A DNA stretch of 64,000 nucleotides from Streptomyces sp. Ncost-T10-10d (GCF_900091955.1 NZ_FMDF01000143.1:1-64000); one strand, 5' to 3'. Positions 8,701 through 17,573 are shown, numbered from the stretch's first letter. Made by a program: numbers and translations. Notes: generated by a model not told the origin, from the letters alone.

Positions 8701-9713
8701 TACGCATCGCCACCCAGTCGAACTTCGGCACCCGTGTCGAGCTGCGTCTGAACGACCCCAGTGAGTCCAGCATCGACCGCAAGCTCGCCCAGACCCTGTC
8801 GCCGGACGAGCCGGGCCGAATCCTCACCGACGGCAAGCTCTTCGCACAGGTCGCGCTGCCGCGTACGGACGGGCTGGCCGACACCTCGGACCTCGGCGCC
8901 GTCCTGGAGCACACGGCCCGTACGGTCCGCGCCACCTGGAGCGGCGAGGTCGCCCAGCCGGTACGGATCCTGCCGCACGTCCTTGAGCCGCACCTGCTGC
9001 CGGGCCCGGTCGCCGAGCCCCGGCGGGTGCCGATCGGGCTGGACCAGGCGGCTCTGGCGCCCGCCATGCTCGACCTGTTCCACCACGACCAGCATCTGCT
9101 GATCATGGGCGACAGCGAGTGCGGCAAGACGAACCTGCTGAAGACCATCGCCGGTGGACTCATCGAGCGCTACGGCGAGGAGGAGCTGGTCTTCGCCGTC
9201 ATGGACCCGCGGCGCGGCCTGCGCGGCGCGATCCCCGAGGAGTTCCGCGGCGGCTACGCGTACAACCCCAAGATGTGCGCGGGCCTCGCCGCCGGTATCT
9301 CCACCGAGCTGGAGAAGCGGCTGCCCGACGACCGGGCGGACACCGAGGACCTGGAGCCCGGCAGCTGGGGCAGCGGTCCGCGGATCGTGATCCTCGTCGA
9401 CGACTACGACGTGCTGACCACCGCGGGCCAGGCGCCGCTCGACCCGTTCCTGCCGTACATCCCGTCCGCGGTCGACATCGGGCTCCACTTCGTCCTGACG
9501 CGCCGGGTCGCGGGCGCGTCGCGCGGCATGTACGACCCGCTGGTGCTGGGCCTGCGCGAGTCGGGCGCCTCGGCGCTCCTCATGGCGGGCGACCGCAGCG
9601 AGGGCCAGCTGTTCCCCGGTGTGTACGCCGCGCAGCAGCCGGCGGGCCGCGGGGTGTTCATCCAGCGGGGCCGGCCCAACCGCCTGATCCAGACCGTGTA
9701 CACCGCCGAGTGA
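5742..9713 (+). CDS. eccC: Type VII secretion FtsK/SpoIIIE-family ATPase EccC (EccCa-EccCb fused)
   Basis: 1323 residues, the usual length for a single-chain EccC. Two transmembrane helices lie at ~36-90, followed by a DUF-type stalk and three FtsK/SpoIIIE ATPase domains with P-loops GATGSGKSE (~488), GGPQSGKTT (~837) and GDSECGKTN (~1123). Walker B-like stretches LFVVIDEF, IVLVIDGF and IVILVDDYD are present. The first domain has the full catalytic set, while domains 2 and 3 lack the Glu, as is normal in this family, where they bind substrate signals. It is the motor that recognises WXG100 substrates. The ATG at 5742 is 88 bp after the MinD-like gene. A longer antisense frame runs opposite to it and is only a codon-bias shadow. 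Confidence 0.92.
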   Translation: MSTRLIHRPARTTRPPAASEARTIEAPPNLPEGKSGNIAMSLLPVAGVMSSVVMMTVVRNSQFAGLGAIILVVTVIGSVALVFSQRGKAQRTRRTQREAYLAYLEDLREELSDEERKRAERADVLNPPPHALYDIVRDPARVWERRRLDGDFLRVRVGTGEMPVRDLKVAQQGSSVLSPPDLFMLNEASALMDRFRTGTELPLTVPLDRVGNISVIGPREDCLRVARALLVQTAATHAPDDVAMALAVPGDRLVDWEWAKWMPHLLDPEQFDGPVAARRIAPSAPQLARQIGPELRRRASYAAEVRRGLSGKDALSMTSRLLVVTDGHGEDAVDLPRPDDAVGLREMSVSVLHLLEHRVQEPGHVSVRITVDGDRVVIEDLREQEPISAHGTVDEVSIPFAEGLARMLAPMRLSAESLVDAPLSGPVDFADLLGIDDVAQLDLSRLWAPRGERAFLRVPIGISDSHQPVLLDLKESSELGMGPHGLCVGATGSGKSELLRTLVLALVATHPPEDLALVLVDYKGGATFAPFADLPHVAGVITNLENQAGLVERVHASLAGEVKRRQQVLKDAGNVADIGDYAALRADRRPDLDPLPHLFVVIDEFGELLTAKPDFIDLFLSIGRIGRSIGVHLLLSSQRIEGGKLKGLDTYLSYRLGLRTFSADESRTVLDTTDAFHLPPLPGFGYLKVDTSHYERFKASYVSGAYRGPVERTQEEDTGPLALEYEAFNTLAEPESTGEEPKVRRRETGPTEMGVIVDQLRDAAGPVRRIWLPPLPDAIALDKVAGPLDVGPRGMQLAKRRGPLQVPLGLLDDPTKQWQGQWYLDLTVAGGHAAIIGGPQSGKTTLLRTLALALSLTHTPQEVGVYGLDLVGGGLQAVSGLPHVGGVAGRADRERAGRTVEEVRGMLAIREELFREHTIDSVEQLRSLHAAGRLPQLASAEIVLVIDGFGALRDDFDELDDAVVDILKRGGGYGIHVVAGMLRWNDVRIATQSNFGTRVELRLNDPSESSIDRKLAQTLSPDEPGRILTDGKLFAQVALPRTDGLADTSDLGAVLEHTARTVRATWSGEVAQPVRILPHVLEPHLLPGPVAEPRRVPIGLDQAALAPAMLDLFHHDQHLLIMGDSECGKTNLLKTIAGGLIERYGEEELVFAVMDPRRGLRGAIPEEFRGGYAYNPKMCAGLAAGISTELEKRLPDDRADTEDLEPGSWGSGPRIVILVDDYDVLTTAGQAPLDPFLPYIPSAVDIGLHFVLTRRVAGASRGMYDPLVLGLRESGASALLMAGDRSEGQLFPGVYAAQQPAGRGVFIQRGRPNRLIQTVYTAE

Positions 9714-9795
9714 CACACGGGGGAACCGTCCCGTACCCGCGGGGCACGCCCCGCAGCACATCCGCACCCCGGACGAAGAAGGAACGGCCGACCAC

Positions 9796-11213
9796 ATGAC
9801 CAAGGACGTCATCGCCCTGACCCGGCGCATGCCCGACCCGCTGACCGTGCTCGCGGGTCTGCTCGCGGGCGGCCCCGACAAATGGGTGGGGACGACGGGC
9901 GAGGATGCCGTCGTGCAGCTCTGCGACGAGCAGGGCCGGCCGCTCGTCTCCGTCGAGGCACCGCTGCTGGTGCAGGTCGCGGGCGAGGCCGAGCGGCTGC
10001 TCGGGGCCACCGCGCCACCGGTTCCGTTCTGGTGGACGGAGGCCCGCGCCACCACCGGCGTCGAGGAGGCCGAGCTGCTCGCGGGCACGTTCGCGGCCCG
10101 GCTCGCCACGCTGGCCGGGGGCTCCGCCTGGCCGCCGGAGGCCGCGCGTTCCCTCGCCGTGGTGAAGACCGAGGGCGTGAGCGTCGCGCCCACACCCGCG
10201 GCCGCGCAGCCCGCCGTCGACGCCCTCACCGACAAGGTCGCCGTCGTCATCCAGGACCGCCCGGTGATCGCCATGACGGCCTGGCTCTCGGACGCGTTCC
10301 GGGCCGCCGCCAATGCCGAGCTGGGGCTCCAGATCGTCACCTCGCCTGGGGCCACGCTCTCCCCCGCCGTACGCAACAGCCTGAGCGGCTGGCCGTCGCG
10401 CTGGGTGGTGCAGGACGAGGAGGACGGCTACTACGACGGCCTGTCCGGTGCCGTACTGCGCTGGCAGAACGGCCTGTTCGCACCGGTCGAGGCGGCCGAC
10501 CCGGTCCCGGGGACCCGCGCACGCCGGTGGCCGCCTCCTACCAGGAGGTCGCGAACACCGGCGAGCGTCAGCTGGCCGTCTCGTTCCGCACGGTCCACCC
10601 CGCGGACGACCGGCTGGTGCTCGGCGGGGCCCTGGAGTCGGTGTGGCGCGAGCTGACCGGCGAGGCTCCGGCCGGCTGGGGCACCGCGGAACCCGCCAAC
10701 CTCCCCTGGTCGCTGCGCCGGCTGACCGATGTCGCCTTCGAGAGGGCTCCCGAGCCGACCTGGCTCGTGGTGGTCGGCAGCCCGGACCGGCCGGGTCTGG
10801 CGACGGTCCGGATCAGCCGTACGACGGCGGGCGTGGAGGAGGACGTCACGCTGGCGTTCGGCTACGGGCCCGACGAGGAGCCGCCGCTGGACGCCCTGCC
10901 CCGGGCCGCGGAGGTGCTCGCCACCCGTCATCACCTGCAGTCGATGCTCGTCCAACTCCGCAAGGCACGGCGCGATTTGGCCGTTCCACCGCGCTTCGAG
11001 GGGCCCGGTGTCCCGCTGGCCTTCGTGCTCGGCGCGGAGGAGGTCCGCGAGATGCCCGGCGACCGTGCCCGGCGCACCCCGCTGTCCGAGCCGCCGGTCC
11101 AGCTCGGCCCGAGGTCCCGTCCGGCGCTGTACTACCCGCTGCCCGGCGACCCGTCGGATCTGTCGGGGTGGCAGGACTTCGAACGGCTGATGCGGCATCT
11201 GAAGGGCGCCTGA
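9796..11213 (+). pseudogene. Type VII secretion associated protein (DUF6177-like), interrupted by a -1 frameshift
   Basis: Two overlapping frames make up one protein. Frame 1 (from ATG 9796) encodes coherent sequence up to a DPVPG segment at ~10,510. The homologous continuation, beginning TPVAASYQEVA, is in frame 3 and runs to 11213. Adding one base inside the CGGGGACC run near 10,508-10,514 would join them into one 472-residue protein. The complete product would resemble the DUF6177 family that accompanies EccC in actinobacteria (recalled). There is no signal peptide; it is probably a cytosolic accessory. A homopolymer sequencing error is as likely as a true mutation, because both halves keep good codon usage. 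Confidence 0.75.
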
Positions 11214-11714
11214 GCGAGGCATGCACCAACCCCTGGGTCAGGAAGTGCGACCCGGGGGCCCGGAGGCATGTCCGGGCCCTGGTGCGCAACGGCGCCGGAC
11301 CGGTCTGAAATCGACGAGCTTCGCAGGCGTCCGCGCCGTCGGCTCAGCGATCCCCCCAAGAGATCACCGACTGCTCGGAGACGTTCGCTCGTTGCATGAC
11401 GATCGCGCAATTCCGGTCACCCGTACCTTCCCTCCCTCACCCACAGGCGGTTGACTATGGGTCACGCATGGTGATGCCACCGTCCTGAGTCAAGGGCGTT
11501 TGCCACCGCGGGCCCGCGAGCCCGGTCCCGATGCCCCGACCCCCGGCGGAGGAGAGTGAGCAGGGATGACCGGCTCATCTCGTACGGTGACCCTCTGGCC
11601 AGGGCCGGGCGGGAGCGGGCGGCCCGCCCCCCGATGCGTACTGGCGCCGACGCGTGAATTCGATCAGATCCCCGTTCGTATCGTTCATCCGCATCGTCTC
11701 GACGAGGGGCACCA
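11214..11714. other. Intergenic region between the secretion cluster and the terpene synthase
   Basis: About 500 bp. It begins with a tandem terminator (11230-11279). The remainder has no open frame with convincing codon bias or similarity. It should hold the promoter of the terpene synthase gene; a TTGACT at ~11,453 has no matching -10 box at the usual distance, so I do not assign it. Confidence 0.6.
11230..11279 (+). terminator. Tandem overlapping hairpins after the DUF6177-like gene
   Basis: First hairpin: CCCCTGGGTC (11230-11239) pairs with GACCCGGGGG (11249-11258) with one U-G pair and a 9-nt loop. Second: GGGCCCGG (11256-11263) pairs with CCGGGCCC (11272-11279). The shared bases make the two mutually exclusive. 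There is no U-run, as usual in Streptomyces. Confidence 0.65.
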
Positions 11715-12722
11715 ATGAGCCAGATTGCGCTGCCGGAGTTTCATATGCCTTTCCAGAGCGCGGGATGCAATCCCGGCATCGAGGAGACCGGGAAGGCCGC
11801 TTGGGAATGGGCCGAATCCAATGGTCTCGCGCTCTCCCCGATGGCCCGGAAGAAGATGATCCGGACCAGGCCCGAACTCTGGATATCCCTCATATTCCCC
11901 ACTGCTTCACAGCAGCATCTCGATCTCTTCTGCCAGTGGCTCTTCTGGGCCTTCCTCGTCGACGACGAGTTCGACGACGGTCCCGCCGGACGTGATCCCC
12001 GCATGTGCGAGGCGGCGATCGACCGGCTGGTGGCCGTACTCGACGGCGAACAGCCGCGCGGCGCCATGGAGCACGCACTCGTGGATCTGCGGGCCCGGAC
12101 GTACCACGACCGCTCGTCGCGCTGGATCCGGCAGTTCCGGCGGGACACGGTCTCCTGGCTGTGGACCTACTACGCCGAGGCGGTGGAGAGGGCCGCGGGG
12201 CAGGTGCCGACCAGGAACGAATTCGTGAAGCACCGCCGGGATTCGGTGGCCATGCAGCCCTTCCTCGATCTCCATGAGATCACCGCCGGCATCGATCTTC
12301 CGGAATCGGCCCGGAGCCTTCCCGCGTACATCGCCCTGCGCAACGCCGTAACCGATCACTCGGGGCTCTGCAACGACATCTGCTCCTTCGAGAAGGAGGC
12401 ACTGCTCGGTTACGAGCACAATGCGGTACGGCTCATTCAGCGCGACAGCGGATTCACGCTCCAGGAGGCCGTCGACGAGGCCGGGGGGCAGCTCGCTCAG
12501 ATAGCGGAACGGGTGCAGCGCGCCGAGAAGGAACTGATCGACGAAATAGAGGCGGCCGGAATCCACGGCCCCACCCGGGCCTCGCTGGAGCGGTGCGTGC
12601 AGGACTACCGCGGGCTGGTCCGGGGCGACTTCGACTACCACGCCCGCGCGGAACGTTACACCCGTCCCGATCTGGTGGAGATCGACGAACGGGAGTCGCT
12701 GTCACGGTACTTCGCCGCTTGA
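11715..12722 (+). CDS. Class I terpene cyclase (sesquiterpene synthase type)
   Basis: 335 residues, the size of single-domain bacterial sesquiterpene cyclases. The Asp-rich Mg2+ site DDEFDD is at 83-88. The second metal site fits NDxxSxxKE exactly (N220, S224, K227, E228), and the conserved RY pair is at R314-Y315. These are all the residues needed to bind and ionise a prenyl diphosphate, most likely farnesyl diphosphate. The start ATG has a GAGGGG ribosome site eight bases upstream. No P450, methyltransferase or prenyltransferase lies beside it, so it probably acts alone to give a volatile hydrocarbon or alcohol. The product cannot be told from sequence: it lacks the C-terminal second domain of geosmin synthase and the N-terminal extension of 2-methylisoborneol synthase. 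Confidence 0.92.
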   Translation: MSQIALPEFHMPFQSAGCNPGIEETGKAAWEWAESNGLALSPMARKKMIRTRPELWISLIFPTASQQHLDLFCQWLFWAFLVDDEFDDGPAGRDPRMCEAAIDRLVAVLDGEQPRGAMEHALVDLRARTYHDRSSRWIRQFRRDTVSWLWTYYAEAVERAAGQVPTRNEFVKHRRDSVAMQPFLDLHEITAGIDLPESARSLPAYIALRNAVTDHSGLCNDICSFEKEALLGYEHNAVRLIQRDSGFTLQEAVDEAGGQLAQIAERVQRAEKELIDEIEAAGIHGPTRASLERCVQDYRGLVRGDFDYHARAERYTRPDLVEIDERESLSRYFAA

Positions 12723-12857
12723 CCGGACGGCAGAGCATGGTACGGGGGCCGGAGGCGGGAGGCAGGTCTCCGGAGGCCCGGCGGCGGGTCTCCGGCCTCC
12801 GCGCCGCCTCCGGTCGTCGTCGACAGGATCTGCGGAGTGTTCGTCTTCAGGAGGGTG

Positions 12858-12888
12858 CTGAAGATCTCGGCCCGGCCACGATCTTCAG
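12858..12888. terminator. Hairpin between the convergent terpene synthase and PucR-type genes
   Basis: CTGAAGATC (12858-12866) and GATCTTCAG (12880-12888) form a perfect 9-bp stem with a 13-nt loop. The right arm contains the stop codon of the minus-strand gene. It can serve both convergent units. Confidence 0.6.
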
Positions 12889-14225
12889 AACTCCTGGCCC
12901 ATGTGGTCTTCCGTGGGCGCCGGTTCGCCATGGGCGCCCCTCAGCGGCAACGCCCTGAGGGCCAGTGCCCAGCCCAGCCGCGCCTCGCCCGACTCCGCGG
13001 AACGGCCGGTGAGTTCGGCGATCCGGCCGATCCGGTTGAGCACCGTGTTGCGGTGGCAGTAGAGGAGCTCGGCGGCACGCGCCGCCGAGCAGCCACTGTC
13101 GAGCCAGACCCGCAACGTACTGAGCAGCGCGTCGCGTTCGGACGCCGTGTCCAGGACGGCGCCCAGTTGCGTGGTGACGATGCGCTCGGCGATCTCGGGC
13201 CGGCCGACGAGGAGGACCTCCGCCAGCCGGTCGTCGAACGCCGCCGCCTCGCCGCTTCCGGCAGGCAGCGTACGCAGGGCCTGCTCGGCCAGCCGCAGGG
13301 CCCGGCCCGCCTGGGCGAGCCGGTCGAACTCCGGTGATACGCCCGCGGTGGCACCGGTGCGGTGGCGCAGCAGGTCGAGCAGTACGCCGGACTCTCCCGC
13401 GGCCAGCCGCACGATTCCCGCGTACCGGCCCGATCTCGGCCGCCAGAAGGACCAGATGCCGTGGTCGTCGAGGACGGGCGCCGGGTTGGGCGGAGCGGCC
13501 GGGTCCTGAGCGGCGACGACGATGACGTACCGGTCGTGGACCGGCACTCCGAGCGCCGCGGCGGCCGCCGCGGCGACCGCCGGGTCGTCCCCGCGCCCGT
13601 CGAGCAGGGCCTCGAAGAGGGCGACGCGGCGGGTGTCCTGGCGGCCCTGCATCTCCAGCTGGGTCAGCCGGTACGACTCGGCCATCACGAGCGAGTAGCG
13701 GTCGATGGTCTCCCAGACGGCGCCCGCCATGTCGAGCTCGGCGTCCGGGTCGCCCGCGACCACGCCCACGGGGTCCTGACCCCGCCCGGCCCCACCGGCC
13801 CCACCCGTCCCACCGGCCCCACCGGCCCGTGTCGCCCGCAGGTGCTCCGCCATCACCTGCCACATCACGCGGCCCCCGCGCCGGTAGGCCTGCAGCACGG
13901 TGTCCAGCGGTACGTTCTGCTCCGCGCGGCGCCGTCCCGTCTCGCGCGCCGCGTACTCGAAGTCACCCCCGCTGGGGGGCAGTCCGCCGAAGTCCTCCAG
14001 TGCCCGCAGCAGATTGTCGCGGCAGATCTCCCACAGGTCGTCCCGGCTGACGGGCGCGCCGGAGGCGTACGTGCCGCTGTGCGCGTGGATGTCGGCGACG
14101 ACCCTCCGGGTCAGTTCGTCGATCTGGGGCACCAGTGCGACGGCCAGGGCGCGGCGCAGCTCGCCGTCGGCGCCGCAGCCGTGGTCGTCGCTGCGAGGGA
14201 TCCGGGCTCCGGGTCTGTCCGCCAT
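12885..14225 (-). CDS. PucR/CdaR-family transcriptional regulator
   Basis: 446 residues. An N-terminal sensor-like helical region (to ~180) is followed by a Gly/Ala-rich linker, a central GGDEF-like region characteristic of CdaR/PucR proteins, and a C-terminal PucR helix-turn-helix: TLRVWLDSGCSAARAAELL, then YCHRNTVLNRIGRI near residues 375-410. The HTH at the very C-terminus and the CHRNT(V/L) motif are diagnostic. It is divergent from the acyl-CoA ligase gene, with 178 bp between the starts containing an inverted repeat, so that gene and its own gene are the likely targets. The effector is unknown; lipid-related ligands would fit the neighbours. Confidence 0.87.
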   Translation of the reverse strand: MADRPGARIPRSDDHGCGADGELRRALAVALVPQIDELTRRVVADIHAHSGTYASGAPVSRDDLWEICRDNLLRALEDFGGLPPSGGDFEYAARETGRRRAEQNVPLDTVLQAYRRGGRVMWQVMAEHLRATRAGGAGGTGGAGGAGRGQDPVGVVAGDPDAELDMAGAVWETIDRYSLVMAESYRLTQLEMQGRQDTRRVALFEALLDGRGDDPAVAAAAAAALGVPVHDRYVIVVAAQDPAAPPNPAPVLDDHGIWSFWRPRSGRYAGIVRLAAGESGVLLDLLRHRTGATAGVSPEFDRLAQAGRALRLAEQALRTLPAGSGEAAAFDDRLAEVLLVGRPEIAERIVTTQLGAVLDTASERDALLSTLRVWLDSGCSAARAAELLYCHRNTVLNRIGRIAELTGRSAESGEARLGWALALRALPLRGAHGEPAPTEDHMGQEF

Positions 14226-14304
14226 GCCGGAAGGTTAGCGCCGCCCTCCCGATAGGCGGATGCCTTGTCGCATACATCTCCGAGGGGCTGCTGCCCAGGT
14301 GGAC

Positions 14305-14329
14305 GATGTGCATGGTGGGCATCTGCACA
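14305..14329. promoter_or_regulatory. Inverted repeat in the PucR-type / acyl-CoA ligase divergent promoter
   Basis: ATGTGCA (14305-14311) and TGCACAT (14323-14329) are perfect inverted arms separated by 11 bases, so the half-site centres lie about two helical turns apart. Its place in the divergent intergenic region makes it a candidate operator for the PucR-type protein. No functional evidence exists in the sequence itself. Confidence 0.45.
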
Positions 14330-14403
14330 TTGTGTGGAGACGGGCCGACGGCTGATTCTGAGCAGCAGTAGCCGTGTGAACGCCATGTTTCCTGGAGCGT
14401 GTC

Positions 14404-15897
14404 ATGTTTCTCAGCGTCGCCACTGTCCTGCGTGAGTCGGCCCGCAGGTATCCCGACCGCGTCGCCGTGGTCGATTCGGACACACGGCTCACCTACCGGG
14501 AGCTGTGGGCCGGGGTGCTGGGCTGCGCGGGCGCGCTGCGGGCGTCCGGGGTGCGTCCGGGGGACCGGGTGGCGGTGCTGCTGCCCAATTCGGCGGACTT
14601 CCTGTACGCGTACTACGGGGCGCTCGCCGCCGGGGCGACGGTCGTACCGGTGCATGGGCTGCTGGTGGCCGACGAGGTGGCGTACGTACTGCGGCACAGC
14701 GGTTCCGTTGCGCTGATCAGTGGTGGTCCGCTGTGGCCGGTGGCCGAGGAGGGGGCGCGTGCCGCGGGGGTGCGGGCCGTACGCGGCGTACCGACGGAGG
14801 GTGACCCGCTGCCCGCGCCGGAGCCCGCGGCGCCGGACGACATCGCGGTGATCCTCTACACGAGCGGCACGACCGGGCGGCCGAAGGGTGCGCTTCTCAC
14901 CCATCTCAACATCGTGATGAACGCGTCCGTGATCGCCCACGACCTGGTGGGGCTGGACGTCGACGACGTGGTCCTGGGCTGTCTGCCGCTGTTCCACAGC
15001 TACGGGCAGACCTGTGCGATGAACGCGACGCTCCGGGCAGGGGCCACGCTCGTCCTCATGCCGCGCTTCAGCGGCGCGGGCGCACTCGAGCTGCTGGCCT
15101 CCGAGGCCGTGAGCGTCTTCATGGGCGTACCGACGATGTATCACGCACTGGTCGAGGCGGCGGGGAAGGACGACACGGCGCACCGTCTCACTCTGCGCGC
15201 GGCCGTCTCGGGCGGCGCCGCGCTCCCCGTCGCCGTGCTGGAACGCTTCGAGGAGACCTTCGCGACGCAGGTCCTGGAGGGTTACGGGCTGACCGAGACC
15301 TCTCCCGTCGCCACCTTCAACCAGCCGGAGCTCGGCCGGCGGCCCGGCACGGTCGGCCATCCGGTCTGGGGCGTCGAGATCGGTGTCGCGGACGCGGCGG
15401 TCGAGGACGCCGTGGTGCTGCTGCCGGACGGAGAGGTCGGCGAGGTCGTGGTGCGGGGCCACAACGTCTTCGCGGGGTATCTCGACGATCCGGAGGCGAC
15501 AGCCGCCGCCCTGGTGGACGGCTGGTTCCGCACCGGAGATCTCGGGGTGCGGGACGAGGACGGCTTCCTGAGCATCGTCGACCGGAAGAAGGACCTGGTC
15601 ATCCGGGGCGGCTTCAACATCTATCCGCGTGAGGTCGAAGAGGTGCTCGTGCGCCATCCGGCGATCTCCGAGGTCGCGGTGATCGGCGTGCCGGACGAGG
15701 CGCGCGGTGAGGAGGTCTGCGCGGTCGTCGTGCTCCGTGCGGATGCGGGTGCGGTGACGGAGGAGGACGTGATCGCCTGGTCCCGGGACCGGCTCGGGCG
15801 GCACAAGTATCCGCGGATCGTGCGCTTCACCGAGACGCTGCCGCTCGGCCCGACCGGCAAGGTCCTCAAACGGGCGCTGACGGCCGCCTCTTCCTGA
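14404..15897 (+). CDS. Long-chain fatty-acid-CoA ligase (AMP-forming)
   Basis: 497 residues, a full-length adenylate-forming enzyme. Motifs appear in order: P-loop-like YTSGTTGRPKGA (152-163), GYGLTETSP, the YLDDPEAT...GWFRTGDLG hinge region, DRKKDLVIRGGFNIYPREVE, and the C-terminal PTGKVLKR containing the catalytic Lys. It activates a carboxylic acid, probably a fatty acid, to its CoA thioester through an acyl-adenylate. A GGAG ribosome site precedes the ATG. Divergent from the PucR-type regulator; the esterase gene follows 127 bp downstream, so release and activation of acyl chains may be linked. Chain length specificity cannot be read. Confidence 0.9.
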   Translation: MFLSVATVLRESARRYPDRVAVVDSDTRLTYRELWAGVLGCAGALRASGVRPGDRVAVLLPNSADFLYAYYGALAAGATVVPVHGLLVADEVAYVLRHSGSVALISGGPLWPVAEEGARAAGVRAVRGVPTEGDPLPAPEPAAPDDIAVILYTSGTTGRPKGALLTHLNIVMNASVIAHDLVGLDVDDVVLGCLPLFHSYGQTCAMNATLRAGATLVLMPRFSGAGALELLASEAVSVFMGVPTMYHALVEAAGKDDTAHRLTLRAAVSGGAALPVAVLERFEETFATQVLEGYGLTETSPVATFNQPELGRRPGTVGHPVWGVEIGVADAAVEDAVVLLPDGEVGEVVVRGHNVFAGYLDDPEATAAALVDGWFRTGDLGVRDEDGFLSIVDRKKDLVIRGGFNIYPREVEEVLVRHPAISEVAVIGVPDEARGEEVCAVVVLRADAGAVTEEDVIAWSRDRLGRHKYPRIVRFTETLPLGPTGKVLKRALTAASS

Positions 15898-16024
15898 TCC
15901 ATCCGGCCGACGCCGGTGCCCCGACCGACGACGACCGGACCATCCGTCCGGCTCGTCCACCGTCGCACTCTCCGCAACCGCACCGTCCGCGATCGCGGCG
16001 CCGCAGAAGGGCTGGAACCACCTC

Positions 16025-17512
16025 ATGACTGCCGTACCCCCTCCCATATCCACGACGTCACCGCAGGTCGGCACGGTCCACGGGGCGGTGCGCGGCACGC
16101 TGGAGCAGGGCGTCGCCGTCTTCCGCGGTATCCCGTACGCGGCTGCGCCGGTCGGCGCCCGCCGCTTCCGGGCGCCGGAGCCGCCCGAGCCCTGGGAGGG
16201 GGTACGGGAAGCGGTGGCGTTCGGGCCGACCGCGCCCAAGCGGCCGTACTCCCCGCCGCTGGACCGGCTGCTGCCCGATCCCGACGTGCCGGGCGACGGC
16301 TGCCTCAACCTCAATGTGTGGACACCGTCCCCGGCCCGTACCGGGCTGCCCGTCCTCGTCTGGATCCACGGCGGTTCGCTGCTGCACGGCTCTTCGGCCG
16401 TACCGCTGTACGACGGGGCGGCGTTCGCCCGTGACGGCGTCGTCCTCGTGTCGGTCAACTACCGTCTCGGCATCGAGGGGTTTGGGGTGTTCCCGGACGC
16501 GCCCGCCAACCGGGGGCTGCTCGATCAGCTCGCGGCGCTGGCCTGGGTGCGGGACAACATCGCGGCGTTCGGCGGCGATCCGGACCTGGTCACGGTGTGC
16601 GGTGAGTCGGCGGGGGCCATCAGCATCGCCGCGCTGCTGGCCGCCCCACGTGCCAAGGGCCTGTTCCGGCGTGCGGTGCTGCAGAGCGGTGCGCCGACCG
16701 CGCTGCCCCTGGACGCCGCCGCCCGCCGCACCACGGAGCTGATCGCGAAGCGGCTGGGGGTCGCGGCGACGGCCGGGGCGCTGGCTGCGGTGGACCCGGC
16801 CGAACTCCTGGCGGCGCAGACCGAGGTGACGTCCGGCGGCTCCCCGCTGACCGGTGGGAGTTCCTTCCAGATCGTGGTGGACGGCGATCTGCTGCCCCGG
16901 GATCCGCTCGAAGCGCTGCTGGACGGTGCCGCGAACGACGTCGATCTGCTGATGGGCACGAACAGCGAGGAGTACCGGCTCTGGTTCGTGCCGAGCGGTC
17001 TGACGGAGCGACTGTCCAGGATCAAGCTGCGGCTGGCCCTGCTGAAGTTCAAGGTGCCCGGCGCCACGGCACGTACGTACCGCGCGAACCGGCCCGGTGC
17101 CACTCCGGGTGAGCTGCTCGGGGCGCTGGCCACCGATCTGCTGCTGCGCGTCCCGCTGAACCGGGTGGCCGATGCACGCGCCGGTGCCGCGGGGAGCACC
17201 CGTCTCTACGAGTTCGGCTGGCGGTCCCCCGTGCTGCGGCTCGGCGCCTGTCACGGGCTGGAGATCGCCTTCGTCTTCGACACGCTGGACCGGCCCGACG
17301 CGGTGGCTCTGGCGGGCGAGGACGCGCCGCAGGAGCTGGCCGACGCGATGCACGCGGCGTGGGTGCGGTTCGCCGCCTGCGGTGATCCCGGCTGGCCCGC
17401 CTGGGACACGTCCCGCCCGGTGATGGCCTTCGGCCCCGGAGTGCCCGCCGTGGTGAGCGCCCCGCGCGACGAGGAGCTGCACGGCTGGGCACCGTACCGG
17501 AGCAGCACCTGA
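16025..17512 (+). CDS. Type B carboxylesterase
   Basis: 495 residues with the full alpha/beta-hydrolase layout of the carboxylesterase/cholinesterase family. The N-terminal FRGIPYAAAPVGARRF signature is followed by an HGGS oxyanion segment. The nucleophile Ser195 sits in GESAG, Glu315 in GTNSEE and His410 in CHGLE, completing the triad. No signal peptide is present, so it is cytosolic. It probably hydrolyses ester-linked acyl or aryl substrates; the gene lies behind an acyl-CoA ligase. The ATG at 16025 follows a run ending CCACCTC with only a weak GGAA ribosome site. Confidence 0.9.
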   Translation: MTAVPPPISTTSPQVGTVHGAVRGTLEQGVAVFRGIPYAAAPVGARRFRAPEPPEPWEGVREAVAFGPTAPKRPYSPPLDRLLPDPDVPGDGCLNLNVWTPSPARTGLPVLVWIHGGSLLHGSSAVPLYDGAAFARDGVVLVSVNYRLGIEGFGVFPDAPANRGLLDQLAALAWVRDNIAAFGGDPDLVTVCGESAGAISIAALLAAPRAKGLFRRAVLQSGAPTALPLDAAARRTTELIAKRLGVAATAGALAAVDPAELLAAQTEVTSGGSPLTGGSSFQIVVDGDLLPRDPLEALLDGAANDVDLLMGTNSEEYRLWFVPSGLTERLSRIKLRLALLKFKVPGATARTYRANRPGATPGELLGALATDLLLRVPLNRVADARAGAAGSTRLYEFGWRSPVLRLGACHGLEIAFVFDTLDRPDAVALAGEDAPQELADAMHAAWVRFAACGDPGWPAWDTSRPVMAFGPGVPAVVSAPRDEELHGWAPYRSST

Positions 17513-17551
17513 CACCGGTCGGTCCGCCGCCGGCAGCGGCGCGGGCGGCGG

Positions 17552-17573
17552 CCCCCGGCCCGCGGGCCGGGGG
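17552..17573. terminator. Perfect 22-nt palindrome between esterase and EF-hand genes
   Basis: CCCCCGGCCCG (17552-17562) is directly followed by its complement (17563-17573), giving a GC-only hairpin between two convergent genes. It is probably a shared terminator. Confidence 0.65.

Noticed and set aside
5892..10376. A 1494-codon open frame antisense to eccC
   Set aside because: It mirrors eccC codon for codon, has high-GC shadow composition (Arg, Gly, Val, Gln rich) and no domain motif. Long antisense frames are normal in ~72% GC DNA.
11221..11454. Small open frame after the DUF6177-like gene
   Set aside because: It covers the tandem terminator hairpins, has no ribosome site and poor codon bias.
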